From the NCBI RefSeq assembly GCF_014805625.2, contig NW_023998414.1, positions 6,522,427 to 6,586,426 of the forward strand: a DNA stretch of 64,000 bases, in the 5' to 3' direction. Source of the DNA: Glossina fuscipes. Taxonomy: Eukaryota; Arthropoda; Insecta; Diptera; Glossinidae. The notes beneath the pieces were generated by a model. It was not told the origin of the DNA. It ran no database searches and saw only the letters and a list, made by a program, of their open reading frames with translations. Positions 25,080-36,565 of this stretch are shown here, one piece after another. Within the stretch, counting starts at the first letter, position 1; each line of letters starts with the position of its first letter. Made by a program: the position numbers and the translations under genes.

Positions 25080-25365
25080 GAACAAGTCCATGGCCGGCTA
25101 CTATATATATTCTAAATCATCCCAAAGTTATGCATATAAGGATTTCATCAAAATATGGTGCTAGATGGGAAGTGGTCGGATCCGAATCATTTTCAATAGC
25201 TTTTGCCATAGGTCAGTTTATCAAATTTTATCGAAATATCTCGATCTGTACGCAGATCATAACAAGCCAAGACGGACAGACAAGCACGATCGCTATAATA
25301 GAAAGCAAGTCTATCTCAAGTTGTCTACGATGTATTGAATAGTGCATGACTCGCTCCTATGATAT
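25080..25365 (+). repeat. Interspersed repeat family B, plus-oriented copy
   Basis: AAGTGGTCGGATCCGAATCA, TTTTCAATAGC, CAAATTTTATCGAAATATCT and AAGACGGACAGACAAGC follow in the family order. The frame at 25130-25342 is simply open through this repeat. Confidence 0.7.
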
Positions 25366-26654
25366 TTTCGCATGACGATGAGATGAGCGTACAAAGTTAA
25401 TCGTAAAGTGTACGTAGCTTTTCTGCACAAATTTCACTTTCAAACATGTGCGCTCGGATGTAAAATTCAAAGAATTTAATTTAAGCCTTACATTTTTGTA
25501 CAACTAACACTTACCGAAGTGTACGGGAATAGTAGATTATTTGGTTTTCCTTTTCTTTGATGCAAAAAAAAAAAAATATTTTTCCACAAAAATAGTTTCC
25601 AAGTTTCTAAGGCAATTTAATTCTAGCTCTCCGTCCGCTGTTGGGCGTTTATTGGTTTGTCATTTTCTATTAGAACGCTCACGATCGCACAAATTGATGT
25701 AGGAAGCTGAACCTTGGCAACTATGATCCTTTCAGATGGTCTTTTCTGCTTCACATATAAAGGATATGTCATTCAATGTTTGGTTATTGCAAAGTAAAAA
25801 TAAATTTAAGAAAAACGCCAGCAAAGCCAATGAGAAAAAGGCTACAGTTTATAATCAAGAGAAGATAATGATTTCAATCAAAGATAATGATATCGTCTTG
25901 TCGTCTGCATTGACATATAGAAATGTAAAGTGCATACGAAATTATAACTTACCGACTATAAGAAGTTTCGATTGTGATACTTATCGATCACTCAACACGC
26001 TAAGGTTCAATACAAATATTTGAAGGGCTGTCCCTACGACATTCAAAATTTCTTTATTAAGGAGGTTACACATTATCGATGATTATCTCTATTAATAAAA
26101 ATTAAACGTTTCATTTAACCGCAATAGCGCGAACGGTTAACCTTTATCTTAAAATCGTTTAAGAGAAACCTAATATAGCAATAAAGATATGCCTTTTATA
26201 TGTTGTTTTTGTTTTTTAATCCAAGATAAAATTTGAAATTTTGAATGCTCTATGGTAAACAGCGTCGATATGGGAAAATGCAAATCGTCATTTTAGCTGA
26301 AATTTTATTTGAAATTTTTAGGTTCTCTAGTCATCAAGAGTAATCTATGTCTAAATGGGAAAATGAAAAGCGGCATTTTATCCGATTTTTTACTCCGTAT
26401 CCAGCAATGCTTTGCGATAGCATTTATTTCAAAAACTAAGTTATTACTTGTATTTCTATCGTCTGTGCTTTTTTTTTTCTTTTTTTTGCCTCGATGTGCA
26501 GTTTCCGATAGCTTTTGGGTAAAGAAGCGTTTCAATCATTTTTTCTGTTATCACGCTATGAAACATAATCCGTCCAAAAAAAAAAAAATAAAAAATAAAA
26601 AATAAAAAAACGAAAAAGCCTATCCGGTGTACTTCTATTTAAATTGCTTTTTTC

Positions 26655-26685
<31 letters not shown>

Positions 26686-26808
26686 TAAAAAAAAAAAAAA
26701 AAAGGGGGGTTTTTAAGTTTTAAGTCAATATTTAAACTTTTTTTTTTTTTTTTTTTCTCACAAAGTTAAGGATAAAGAAGTGGATGCAATGAATTATACA
26801 CCATGTTG

Positions 26809-26838
26809 TCAATAGTTATAGTTGATGATAACTATTGA
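26809..26838. repeat. Perfect 11-bp-stem hairpin
   Basis: TCAATAGTTAT at 26809-26819 pairs with ATAACTATTGA at 26828-26838 across an 8-base loop. About 40 bases downstream is a second small one (CCCGAT...ATCGGG). Both lie in non-coding DNA. Possible readings are an eroded fold-back element or chance in AT-rich DNA. Confidence 0.85.
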
Positions 26839-27294
26839 AGTTAAATTTGACTGGTTACGTGAAGGATTGGCTCCCGATAACAATAATCGGGTTTTTGGTT
26901 GTTTTATTGATTTATTTGAAATTTACTTTTCCATTACTCCAATGGACTTATTTTTTTTTTTTTTTTGTGTTTCCTAACTAACGGTGGTATCCAATCAATT
27001 TCATCGCATTTATTATTTTCGAAGCATTTCTCTCATTCTCTAACTGAATTGGCTGCAAGCCATAACTGTAAGCTTTAATTTGACCTCTTGACCCAGTTGC
27101 AGGTAAACAACATCCTCATACGTTTTTACATACATACGTAAACATATGCGTATATATAAAAGTTGATATGTAGACTCAGCCTAGATCAACTACTGGCCCT
27201 ATTTCACAATATGAGTACAAACATTTTTATCCTTTACCACCTTTTGTTAAGTTTCACTTTTGATTCTTTTACTGTCGCTACTGTTGCTGTTGCT

Positions 27295-27300
27295 ACCACT

Positions 27301-27352
<52 letters not shown>
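27295..27352. repeat. (ACC/ACT)n trinucleotide array
   Basis: A few ACC units followed by about 15 ACT units. Depending on frame it reads as poly-Thr, poly-Leu or poly-Tyr; flanks give no coding support. Confidence 0.9.
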
Positions 27353-27674
27353 CTGTTACTGTTGCTGTTGCTGCTGTTGCTCGTTGTTGTTATTGTTTAC
27401 TTTTTTAATTACTTTCTATGCAAACAGATGGACAGACAGACAGATAGACGGGCAGATAAATATATACATATATATACCCGGTTACTTGTTAAAAAGTTAC
27501 ATCGTTTTAATACAAAGTGCAGTGAGGGAACGTTTGCATCACATTTGTTGTTTGCAGCCCGTGAGCAATGTTAGCTGCCATTCTACTTTATAAAATTGTT
27601 GCACTCTCTCACATTATTATCAAGAGTTGAAGTGCTGTTGTTATTTGTATAAATAAATACATTTTAATACATGC

Positions 27675-27678
27675 ATAT

Positions 27679-27713
<35 letters not shown>

Positions 27714-27724
27714 AATATATATAT
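27675..27724. repeat. (TA)n microsatellite with AAATA interruptions
   Basis: TA runs broken twice by AAATA. Typical simple repeat. Confidence 0.85.
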
Positions 27725-28695
27725 TCCTATACATACATGTATATATGTGTATGTTTATAAAAATGAAGTCGTATTGGCGTGTGTTAGTTTATAACTGTGT
27801 GCTGTTTGCTGCTGTCTCAGTTAATTTATACACGCAATATTGCGCTGTCGTTTGCAATTTACATTAATTGCATAAACAACAAGAACAACAACAACAATAA
27901 TAATAACAAGCAGAAAACAAAAATAGATATATATTCGTATAGACAAGACCTGGTTAATATATAAAGCATTGCCGTGCTATCTGTACAGTGTAAGGTACAT
28001 TTTTTACACAATTACAAATTCAAGTAAAATACATATAAATATACTTTAAGTAAAAGAGCTTAAATAATCAAGTACTTGATTGATTCACTGATAGAACGCT
28101 AAAAAACGAACGAAAATTTTTTTTGATCATTTAAACTCATAATAATCGAATGTAATAAAATGTGTTAACCGAAATGTACAGTTGAATAACTTATAAGTGA
28201 AGCAACAAGGAGATGGTTGAAGAAGTATTTACAAAATTTCAATAGCAATGCTTATATCGTGTTTTCCATAGAACTTTTCGAACAGTCATCGAAATGAAGA
28301 TAGGTAGATAGCCCATCATGATAACCACATTTTTGACGTTTGTAGCTTTGCTTGGTTATGACAAATAAAATAACTAATAAAAAATAAAGAAAACGCACGA
28401 CGTTTACTTGCTTAAGCCCAAAACAGAAAACACTAGGTCTGTAAATGTGAAACCGCAGTTTACTAATAGATAGCTTTAAGGACAGGTGGCGTACAGGATG
28501 CACATGACGAGTTGACTGAAGTTGTGTCCTGTCTTCTGCTCTGTAGCTGAGACATCTGACAACAATGAGGAGTCGCAATATCAATATATATCAAAATGTG
28601 AAAATATATGTTTTCTACCAACGAATATATCGAATTCTATGGCAAATAAATTATTTTTTGTTCTTGGCTCAAACACCATAAAAAAATATCTCGTC

Positions 28696-29040
28696 TTTAT
28701 TGCATCCTACGAGCGGATGAAAAGTGAATCTATTTAAGAAAATCATGCGCAGATTCAGACGTACCATCAACACGGAACTACGAGTCTCGATCGCTTTGGC
28801 ACGAAGAAGATATTCCATGTTTGGTAGGATCAGAAGAGTGAGGTCTGTTATTAATTTTTACAGTCTGATGAAGGGATTTGAACCGTTTGCTGTTCTACGA
28901 ACGAATCAGCCCAAGATCATTCGTTTACGTAACATTTACGCACCCATTCATGGGCAAAATAGTTTCGCAATTGAAAGAACTTAACTTCGGTTGACTCACC
29001 AAACTCGAGTCTCTCCGAGTACAGGTTGCTTGTAAGTAGA
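28696..29040 (+). pseudogene. Decayed mariner transposase, central part, mauritiana-like
   Basis: The frame starting at 28696 reads FIASYERMKSESI, a stop, then ENHAQIQTYHQHGTTSLDRF and GTKKIFHVW.DQKSEVCY.FLQSDEGI. This follows mariner transposases from the 'GDEKWI' block (first catalytic aspartate region) through 'WWDQ.GVVYYELL'. Farther on, about 28935-29030, the DNA still aligns with the 'ARPHVA' and 'WEVLPH' blocks, but out of frame. Several stops and shifts show that it is dead. The overlapping 86-codon open frame (28724-28984) is the wrong frame. No inverted repeats were found next to it. Confidence 0.65.
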
Positions 29041-29094
29041 ATTTCTGTTCTTACGAAAATGTGTCAAAATGGTTCGACGACTGGTTTCCCTCAC

Positions 29095-29215
29095 AAGATG
29101 TCAGACACTTGGAAAAACCGTAAAAGATCGATCAATCTCAAGTCTTTCACAGTGTTGTATACATCCGTACAAACTTGATACGCCTTTGTACCATAGATGG
29201 TGTAGGATGTAAGCA
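29095..29215 (+). repeat. Interspersed repeat family B, 3' fragment
   Basis: GATCGATCAATCTCAAGTCT, GTTGTATACATCCGTACAAA and CTTGATACG match the end of the family seen at 36510-36545 and 52010-52060. Confidence 0.55.
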
Positions 29216-29385
29216 CCTTCATAGGAATAGTTTATTAAATGGATTTAATTGAATTTTATTATTATTCTGATTTATTTAACTAGACTAATAAATATCTACT
29301 TTACTTTAAAAAAGAGGTCTGGTCTCAATAAATTATGATAATAATATTACTTTTGCTTTGTATTTTGCCGCACGCCAATATTTAT

Positions 29386-29553
29386 CAAATCACTTAATAA
29401 GTCTCCGGTCTGACATATGTATTGCAACGCTGTTGACAGACTCATCTGATATTCAGAGGGGCAAAAATCGTGTGGATCTATCAACAGTGTTTCCATATCG
29501 TCTCATATTCATATAATCCACATATTACAAACCGGACACTTATTGAGTGATGT
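29386..29553. mobile_element. Mariner-like MITE with long terminal inverted repeats
   Basis: The left end reads AATCACTTAATAAGTCTCCG, GTCTGACATATGTATTGC, then CTGTTGACAGA. The right end, read in reverse, gives ACATCACTCAATAAGTGTCC, GGTTTGTAATATGTGG and, farther in, ACACTGTTGATAGA. The two ends are thus diverged inverted repeats of about 50-75 bases around a short centre, with TA at or near each border as expected for Tc1/mariner targets. There is no coding capacity. The same ends appear at 50996-51206 and at the right border of the deleted mariner relic at 33194, the likely parent type. Confidence 0.7.
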
Positions 29554-31519
29554 ATTAGTTAATATAGTATATTTGCCTATATGCGTATATTGAATACCAG
29601 TGACGCAATTAGTGCACATCATCCATGAGATATTGCACCGGGTGCGTTATCTATTCATTGTCCCATTCATATGCGCCTCATTCCTCGGAATATAGTCCAG
29701 GCCTAAACACTCATACTTTTTTTAATTACAAACAATGTAAGAAAATTGTATTCGGTCCTGAACGAATTTTTTTATATTATGTTTTGTATTTTATGAGTAT
29801 GTACAAGCAAGAAATGCGTAGGCGTGTGCTTTGATCAATTTGTATCATTTTCAAACTGTTTGCATTATCGTAGGTAACATTTCAATTTTTCCGAACGGGA
29901 GAATATTTAGCACAGATACTACCGTAGCCGTTGAGCAGTCAAGAAGATGGGCTCTTCGAATTTGAGACTGGCGAAGACTTTATAATTTATATTTTATAAT
30001 TTAGATAATTTTTTGAAACTTGCTTTTGAGCGGAATCTCTGAAGCTTCCTCCTGGACATTTTAACAAGATAAATATATATATATGTAGAAATTAACACAT
30101 GTTAATTAGCAATCAAATGTAATTGCATTTTAATTAATTTCTTAACTTTTTGCATCAATTTTAACTATTAGTAGCATTTCTGGTTTTAATAAGATCACGA
30201 TTTTAGGCTGCTATAATACGGGTGCAGCGTTGAGTTGACTTAATTTCCTTCTTCTGATTACATAAATTTCCTTTATTAAAAATGAATTGTATACCAGTGC
30301 GATAAACATCGTTAAGGCCCTTGTTATGATGATTTAACATTAGCTAACATTTCCTTCTTTTCCTTAGTCATGGGCGAAAAGAAAAAACAAATATTAAAAT
30401 AAAATGAAATAAAATCAAATAATTTCCTCTCTAACCCAAAATGATGAGACTTTGTTAACCGCACAGAAGAAAACAGAAACCAGTTAGTGTTGCATAAACA
30501 ATATTTAAAACAACAAAAACGAAAAAAAAAAAGTGTAAACATTTTTTATACTTACTAACAAAGGATAGAAGTTTATTCGTTTTATCATTCCCTGTGTCAT
30601 ATATATATATATATATATATATATATCTATATATATATATATCATATTATCAGCGTAACGATGCTTCTTTTACTATTCATTTATGCCTTTCCTATTATTG
30701 AGATGGTCTTAGATTGCCCGGTCGTTACGGTCCAAGTCAAAGTCGAAAAGTTTTTAAATATTGAAGTTTTGCTTATTTTTCAAATGAAGTCAGGATATTA
30801 TTCGCTTATCTATGCAGGCATATTGCATATAACCAAAAATGGGAAATATACGTAAAATGTAAAAAAAAAAAAAAATCAAAAATTTCAATAATTTCGAATA
30901 CAGAAATTCAAACAAAAAAGCTGTATTTACCACAATCGCGTTAACAGTTTGCATAAACAGCATTTATTGAACAACACAACAGCAACAAAAAAAAAAAAAA
31001 AAAAAAAAAAAAAAGGAAAAGAAATTAAATGAAAAAACTACGAAATAAAAATAAAAAATTAAAGTAAATTAAACTCAAAAGTCTACATACACTTACCGTA
31101 GGTGATGAGTATTCGAAATTCGCCTTAAGACGTTAATAATTCACTTTTACAGCATCCACAGGCACATAGCAAACGGGGCTTGTGTTGGTTGTTTGGTTAA
31201 CCGAAAAATAATAATAATAAAATAAAGTCACGATGTGCTCCAGTGATGATATAATAGAGTGAAAAAGCAGATGAGGTATTAGTTACTTGACTCTTGAGAG
31301 CTTTTATAATTTTTTCAAGAGTACAATAGTTATGAAAATATTACTATAAAATTCTATTAAAAATATTTTTTTTCTATAATTTTATAAAATTTTTTTTCGT
31401 TCCAAATTTTATTTTTTACTCTCTCACGTCTACGAGAAAAGCATTTACATAAATCCCAAAGAGGTCGTTTAATTCACAGTACTTGGCTTCTGTTTTTCTT
31501 CAATTTTCTTTATCCCAAC
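29554..31519. other. AT-rich non-coding sequence
   Basis: A short fragment at 30030-30080 (GAAGCTTCCTCCTGGACATT) recalls the end of family A. (TA)n lies at 30601-30641 and a 27-A run at 30988-31014. No gene was seen. Confidence 0.45.
30601..30641. repeat. (TA)n microsatellite
   Basis: About 20 TA units with one C interruption. Confidence 0.85.
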
Positions 31520-32090
31520 AGTGGGCAAACATCATCTTTTATCTATCTATCACCGAAGGACGAGGGAATAAACTGGAGTAGAAAAATTTGAACGTATATT
31601 CTATGGGTGATGGTGTAGCAGTGGTACAACATCGGGAAATATTGACCACGCCTACTCAATATTATTTTGTATCAAAATTTTTAATTTTTCTTAGCCAGTT
31701 TCAAAATCGGAATACACTTAAGTATGGCGGTCTGTCCGTCTGTCCATCTGCCCGCCTACTCAAATAGGTAGTACTTGCGGCAAATATTCCCGTTCGCAAA
31801 AATCAAGCTATCATTTGCAAATTTACAAAAGAATTTCGAAGCAGGTAAAGGAATACGCCTACAACGCCCACGTGCATGTATGCAACAAAAACTTTAAACA
31901 ACTTTGCTTTACAACACATACATCAAATGGATATCTAGTTTCATTTTGAAAGCAAAACAAATCAGCCACGCCTATTCAACATTATAGGGTGTGAAAATTT
32001 CTTTGTTTTCCTTTCTTTTTCGTTTTTTTTTGTGATAACGGCGATGATTGTAGAAGATTCGGTCATAACCAAATATAATTTTCTTCAATG
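31520..32090 (-). repeat. Interspersed repeat family A, minus-oriented long copy
   Basis: GGCGGTCTGTCCGTCTGTCC (31724-31743) lies between two copies of a CCACGCCTA-TCAA-ATTAT block (31649 and 31963). The end, GGCGATGATTGTAGAAGATT then CCAAATATAATTTTC, matches 20820-20860. The 'CCACGCC' block is also seen, reversed, at 56118. No open frame. Confidence 0.6.
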
Positions 32091-32768
32091 CAAGAATGGA
32101 GGAAAAGAAATCCTACAGCGTAAGCGCAGACGCTTAAAGAGCAGGAGATTTTGAATTAAGGCTCTATCAACTCCCGCATTTGTTGCATAGTTCAATGCGA
32201 TACTTAATACAAAAAATTTGCTATGTGAGTTGAAGTAAGCTATTCGCGACCAATCCACTGCTTAGGAAAGCCAGGCGGGAATTTATATCTTTAATAAAAG
32301 AATTGTTTCTATCAGTCAGCCGATCCATATCTATTGGTCTACAATTCACATACAATAATGTTCAATGAAAGAAACCATAGTGACTGAAGTGCGTTCACCG
32401 TTAGAAAAGTCACTTTTGCTCAATGATCGCGTTAAAAAGTAATTTTTAAAGTAAGCAAGGGATGAAGAAAAATGGTAACTAGGCGAACCGTAGATCATAC
32501 CTAGCTTTCTCTGACGACCGCGCAAAACACTTTGTGGCGTAAGTGAAATGGTTTCGACAACAATTCTTCTGTACATTGATACCATCTGTCTCTAAAAATT
32601 TGAATACTTCAAAAAAGTTGATGCGATGCTGTTTATAAGAGAGCATATGACAATAGATTTATTGATTAGAAAAGCTTTCTGTCTAAATAGCTCCCCTTCG
32701 AAATACGTTCACAATAAGCATTGGCTTGAAAGACGTTATGGCCAATTTTGTCTATTGAAAAGTAAATT
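32091..32768. other. Unassigned sequence upstream of mariner relic
   Basis: The left inverted repeat and 5' part of the mariner at 32769-33194 should lie here, but I could not recognise them. The 79-codon minus frame 32346-32585 has no domain. Confidence 0.4.
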
Positions 32769-33194
32769 TCTGGTTGGTTTACTGATTTTAAACGAAGCCG
32801 TATAGCTCCCGATTATGTTGAACGCTCGAGTTGCTTAAAATCGGGAGTGATTTCAGAAAACATAATGAAAGTGCACAAAATGGTTTGGGGAGACGCAAAA
32901 GTGACTTACTTGACACAAAAGACGATGCATTTACTATTTTGCATGAACGTTTGTCCATGAAAGGAATCTACGATGATTCGGATTGCTGTTTGGAGCTTTT
33001 GCCCGAGTGAACAGCTATCTAATGACAGAAGTCGTCCAAAGCCACCGAAAAAGTACCGTCAGTAAAACATCTATAACTTGTAGACTTTGGCATATATCGT
33101 TTGAAGGTTGAAGGTATTATCCCGAAATCATATGGATCTGTGAAAATTGCTGCTATACATGTGTTAGACCGAGAACTTATTGAATGATGCGATA
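32769..33194 (+). mobile_element. Internally deleted mariner relic with transposase N-terminal domain and right inverted repeat
   Basis: The frame from 32769 reads SGWFTDFKRSRIAPDYVERS, matching the end of the first helix-turn-helix of mariner transposases (WFxxFKxGR...RSGRP). Then ENIMKVHKMV (near 32858) and, after a shift, ILHERLSMKGI (near 32938) match the second DNA-binding helix and the segment before WVP. Nothing of the DD34D catalytic domain follows. Instead, within about 200 bases, 33125-33194 reads, in reverse, TATCGCATCATTCAATAAGT, TCTCGGTCTAACACATG and CATATGATTTC, the same end as the MITEs at 29386 and 50996. So the catalytic half has been lost by internal deletion. The left end was not found. 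Confidence 0.65.
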
Positions 33195-33314
33195 TTTATA
33201 TAAATGTTATCAATGTTTTCTAAGACATGGTTTTAATGGAAGATATATATAACTCTGAGCGTAAATTATTATGAAAATGTTACTATCATGACTTGCTTAA
33301 GGCCCTAAATATAG

Positions 33315-33545
33315 AGAAGAAATGAAGTGATTTCTTGGAGGCCCCGTACACACATGCGTAGTGAAGCGATGTCCGTCAACCTTCGCAAACATAAGCGAAG
33401 TGAAGTGATTTTCTAAAGATCTCCTTACACATATACATTCATTCATTTCACACATGAAGTGAATATAAGAATTTTGATTTCCTTTATGTCCCATACAAAC
33501 ATATAAAGAGAAGTGATTTCCTTTAGGCCCATGAACGGAATTCGC
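33315..33545. repeat. Degenerate minisatellite, unit about 35-57 bp
   Basis: A block like GAAGTGATTTCCTTTAGGCC, followed by a ACA.ACATA part, recurs about five times (near 33318, 33362, 33398, 33455 and 33510) with strong divergence and uneven spacing. On the minus strand the array is open for 117 codons (33650-33297) and the protein would contain repeated G(P)KGNHF.SLY and PRNHFISSLY segments. I have no evidence that it is translated; the openness can follow from the repeat itself. Confidence 0.6.
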
Positions 33546-36304
33546 TTTAAGGCAAATATGAATTTTGTCTCTTATGTTATTTTTCTCAATCATTTCCCAT
33601 TCTTTGAAATCGTACAGCCGGAAAAGGACTAAAGATATGCATAAACCCAAGCCCTAATAAGCAAGTAGAAAACATGGTAAACCTCAGTAGCAACACTCAT
33701 GCAGAAAAAGCCGCAACCGTCATTGCATTGTTAATGCCACAGCTTTAGCTAAAGTTTTTCGAATGGTATGTTATTTGCAAATGACACTCAATAACCGCAG
33801 ATATAAAATCCTCTTTGGGGAGTGAATAAAAAAAACAAAAAAAAAAAAAAAAAAAAAAAAACCAAATGGAAACATTCTAGACAAATATAAAAACTAAAGG
33901 CATTTTAAGACGAATCTTGCTCAACTTACCCTTTACCGCAAGTACATTAAAAGAATATTTTTTCGCTTGTTTCTTAATGGTGGTCAAATTACTTGATTAC
34001 CTAAATAATTTTTATTGTTTCGATTTTATATTTAGACCATATCAAGCAAGATGTCTTACGATAATAAAGGAAAATATAATTATGGAAATATTTTCAAATA
34101 TTGTTTCCTTTTCAAGTTGGTATAGAGTAAAGTAATTTTACTTTTCATTGAACGGAGTGCGCGAGTGCTTAATGAATTGATTTTCAATTTTGATGACTAT
34201 TTATATAGGTTTGACATCTATATGTGTAAATCAAGGCAAAATCTATTGCTCTTTAGAAGTACATGTGCACTTAATAGATTGCAGAATAGTATAGATATGT
34301 TTAGCTGTTGCATGCATGGCATGAACAAATTAATATACTTCGATTTAGCGATAGCGGACAAATAAAAATAGAAAGGAAACTGTGAAAAAAAACACAAACA
34401 ATAGACAAGTGACAGCAAAAATAAAAACAAACAAAAATAAAAAATAAAAAAAAAAATAAAATACAAAAGAGTACAAAGAATGAAAAAGAGAAGAAGAAAA
34501 GCGGAAAACAATCTCAACAAAACATACATCACTAAAGCCTGGTGGCTGCAAACTAAAAACATCACTAGTATGTTTCTAATTTAAAAGGAAGTTGAAATAT
34601 CCGTTTAAATATTTTTTTTTTTTTTTTTTTTGTTTCTTTGTCAAATATTTACCAAGAGAGCGAGAGAGTGCAATAGGCAAAAGCAACAACGCCAAACGCA
34701 GCACATTAACGATAACAAAAGTGAAAAAAAAAAACTAAAAAGAGAAGAGAAGAGAAGAAAAAAAAGCGCAAACTTCTCAAATGAGTTTTAGCATTAATGT
34801 CATGGCAGCAGGATTATCAGAATAAACAAAAACCTACAGCAGTAATGGTTACCAGCTGCCATTAGTTTTAAAAGTGACATCGCTAAACTCAATTTACGAA
34901 CGGACACTATCACTATCAGCCAACAAACAATCAACTAAAGTATACATAATACAATTATCTGCCATTAAACATCAAGACATTTTCAACGTGAAAGCTGCAC
35001 GGGCTCCATAAGGGAATTACAAAAAAAAAAAAAAAAAAACCAAAAAAAAAAAAAAAAATACAAAACAAAGCTTTACAAGTGCATCAAGTTAATGGAGAGA
35101 CAGAAAACTTAGGTAAAAATAAAAATAAAAGGAAGATGAAGAAGATGAAGAGGAAGAAGAAGCAATATGCTGATCATTCTAGGTGCATACAAGTGGAAAT
35201 GGCACAAGGACGTGTTTTTCGTGGTTTATATAAACTAAATAAATAGTAAAAAACTAAGAAAAATTAAAAATAAAATTTCATTATACTAAATAAATGCATT
35301 TCTATTTTTATATAATAATTATAAAGTATAATGTCCTTTTTATAAGTAGATCTCTGGCACTTGTTGCACTTTTCATTTTTTATATTTATATTCATACAAA
35401 GGCGAAATTATTCATTAGCGAAACTTGTGCCACTTTATTAACCTGAGCTTTTGTAAAATTCTCAAAACAATTTATTTCCACTGGAATGGTAAAATCATCT
35501 TAAAAGCTTAGAATTTTTGCAAAACCCTTCGAATGCTTAGTCATAAACAAGTCCTCATTTACTAAACCTAAGTTCAAGGTAAATAGTAAACTTATCAATA
35601 TCTTAGTAAAGTATTTATTATTTATTCATTATGGATAGAAAATTTATTTACCTAATGAGTCTATGCTACAAATGCAACAAGTATAACTTGTAAGCTAACG
35701 ATAACAATGTCATTGTATTTTGATAAGTTTCGTTCGAAGTTCGCTACTAACGAAAACTTAAATGGGTTTGTCGGCCGCAGTGACATCTATAAATTATCTT
35801 ATGAAATTATTATGTGATATGTTATGTATAGCTTGTGGGCTGCCCGACGCTTATATGGACGCGTCGCATAACATATATTTAATAAACTCAGTCTAGGGTT
35901 TTGGTTTGCGCTGAATCTTAAACTGAAGATCAATGATAAGATAGATTAGCTGGCTGTCGGACATGTTACGCCCCCTCGCTGAAGGAATATATCCGAGACG
36001 TCAGAGGCATTGATTTGCCTCAAAAACACACCACAGACTTATTCCAGAGAATTTATTGCTTCCGAATAGCTTGTGTAAGCGATTGGAATTAGTTTTCCGC
36101 TATTTCCCCATTATTGTAGACATGTTCGTATCTTATTCTAATAATTATATATTGCATCTGATAATTATGGGGATCGATTCTCCTAAGGAATTTGTAAAAT
36201 AACAATTAGAAAAACGTATTGAAGTTCCATCAATAGATGGAAGGTGTTCCTAGAGTTGTATAGTAAATTAAAACAGTTGGTTATTCGTATAACGACTTTA
36301 CAAA
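33546..36304. other. AT-rich non-coding sequence with homopolymers
   Basis: A runs at 33829-33861, 35021-35058 and T runs near 34610-34631 dominate to about 35640; then balanced unassigned sequence. Open frames over 34165-34565 are AT-driven. Confidence 0.45.
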
Positions 36305-36565
36305 ATAAGACGTTTTATAAGGAGTAGTCGAAAAAGTTATCCGATTCGAGTCATTGCCAATATCGATCATCCTTGCGTTCATCGAAATATCTTAAAGGCT
36401 GCGTCTTGCAGGTTGAACATAAGGAAATAAAATGGACAGACCGATAAGTAAGCTTGGATCGTCGTTTGTTATGTCGATCGACATAACAAACGACGGACCT
36501 ATCTCAAGGTCTTCTGAGTATTATAAGCATCCGCACAACCTTAAGGCATCCTATGCAGGGTAAAA
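36305..36565 (+). repeat. Interspersed repeat family B copy carrying a 36-bp palindrome
   Basis: TCGAAAAAGTTATCCGATTC, GAGTCATTGCCAATATCG, CATCGAAATATCTTAAAG, AAATGGACAGACCGATAAG and ACCTATCTCAAGGTCTTCTG, then GCATCCGCACAACCTTAAGG follow in family order. The stretch that other copies fill with 'CTTAGATCTATTCAG' is here occupied by a perfect palindrome (36460-36495). Confidence 0.75.
36460..36495. repeat. Perfect 36-bp palindrome
   Basis: Starting with CGTCGTTTGTTATGTCGA and followed immediately by its exact reverse complement, with no spacer; I checked all 18 base pairs. It lies inside a family B repeat copy whose other copies lack it, so an inverted duplication arising in this copy is the simplest explanation. 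Confidence 0.95.

Larger units (their letters stand above)
25366..28695. other. AT-rich non-coding sequence with microsatellites
   Basis: It includes a (TA)n array at 26655-26686, A and T runs near 26690 and 26740, a hairpin at 26809-26838, an ACT trinucleotide array at 27295-27352 and (TA)n at 27675-27724. The frames over the ACT array (poly-Thr or poly-Leu) are products of the repeat. The minus-strand frame 28252-28584 has no recognisable domain. Confidence 0.5.

Noticed and set aside
27163..27574. Frames with poly-Thr and poly-Leu stretches
   Set aside because: Direct products of the ACT microsatellite; flanks have no coding signal.
28252..28584. 110-codon minus-strand frame next to a mariner relic
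   Set aside because: No match to transposase on this strand; the transposase remnant nearby is on the plus strand.
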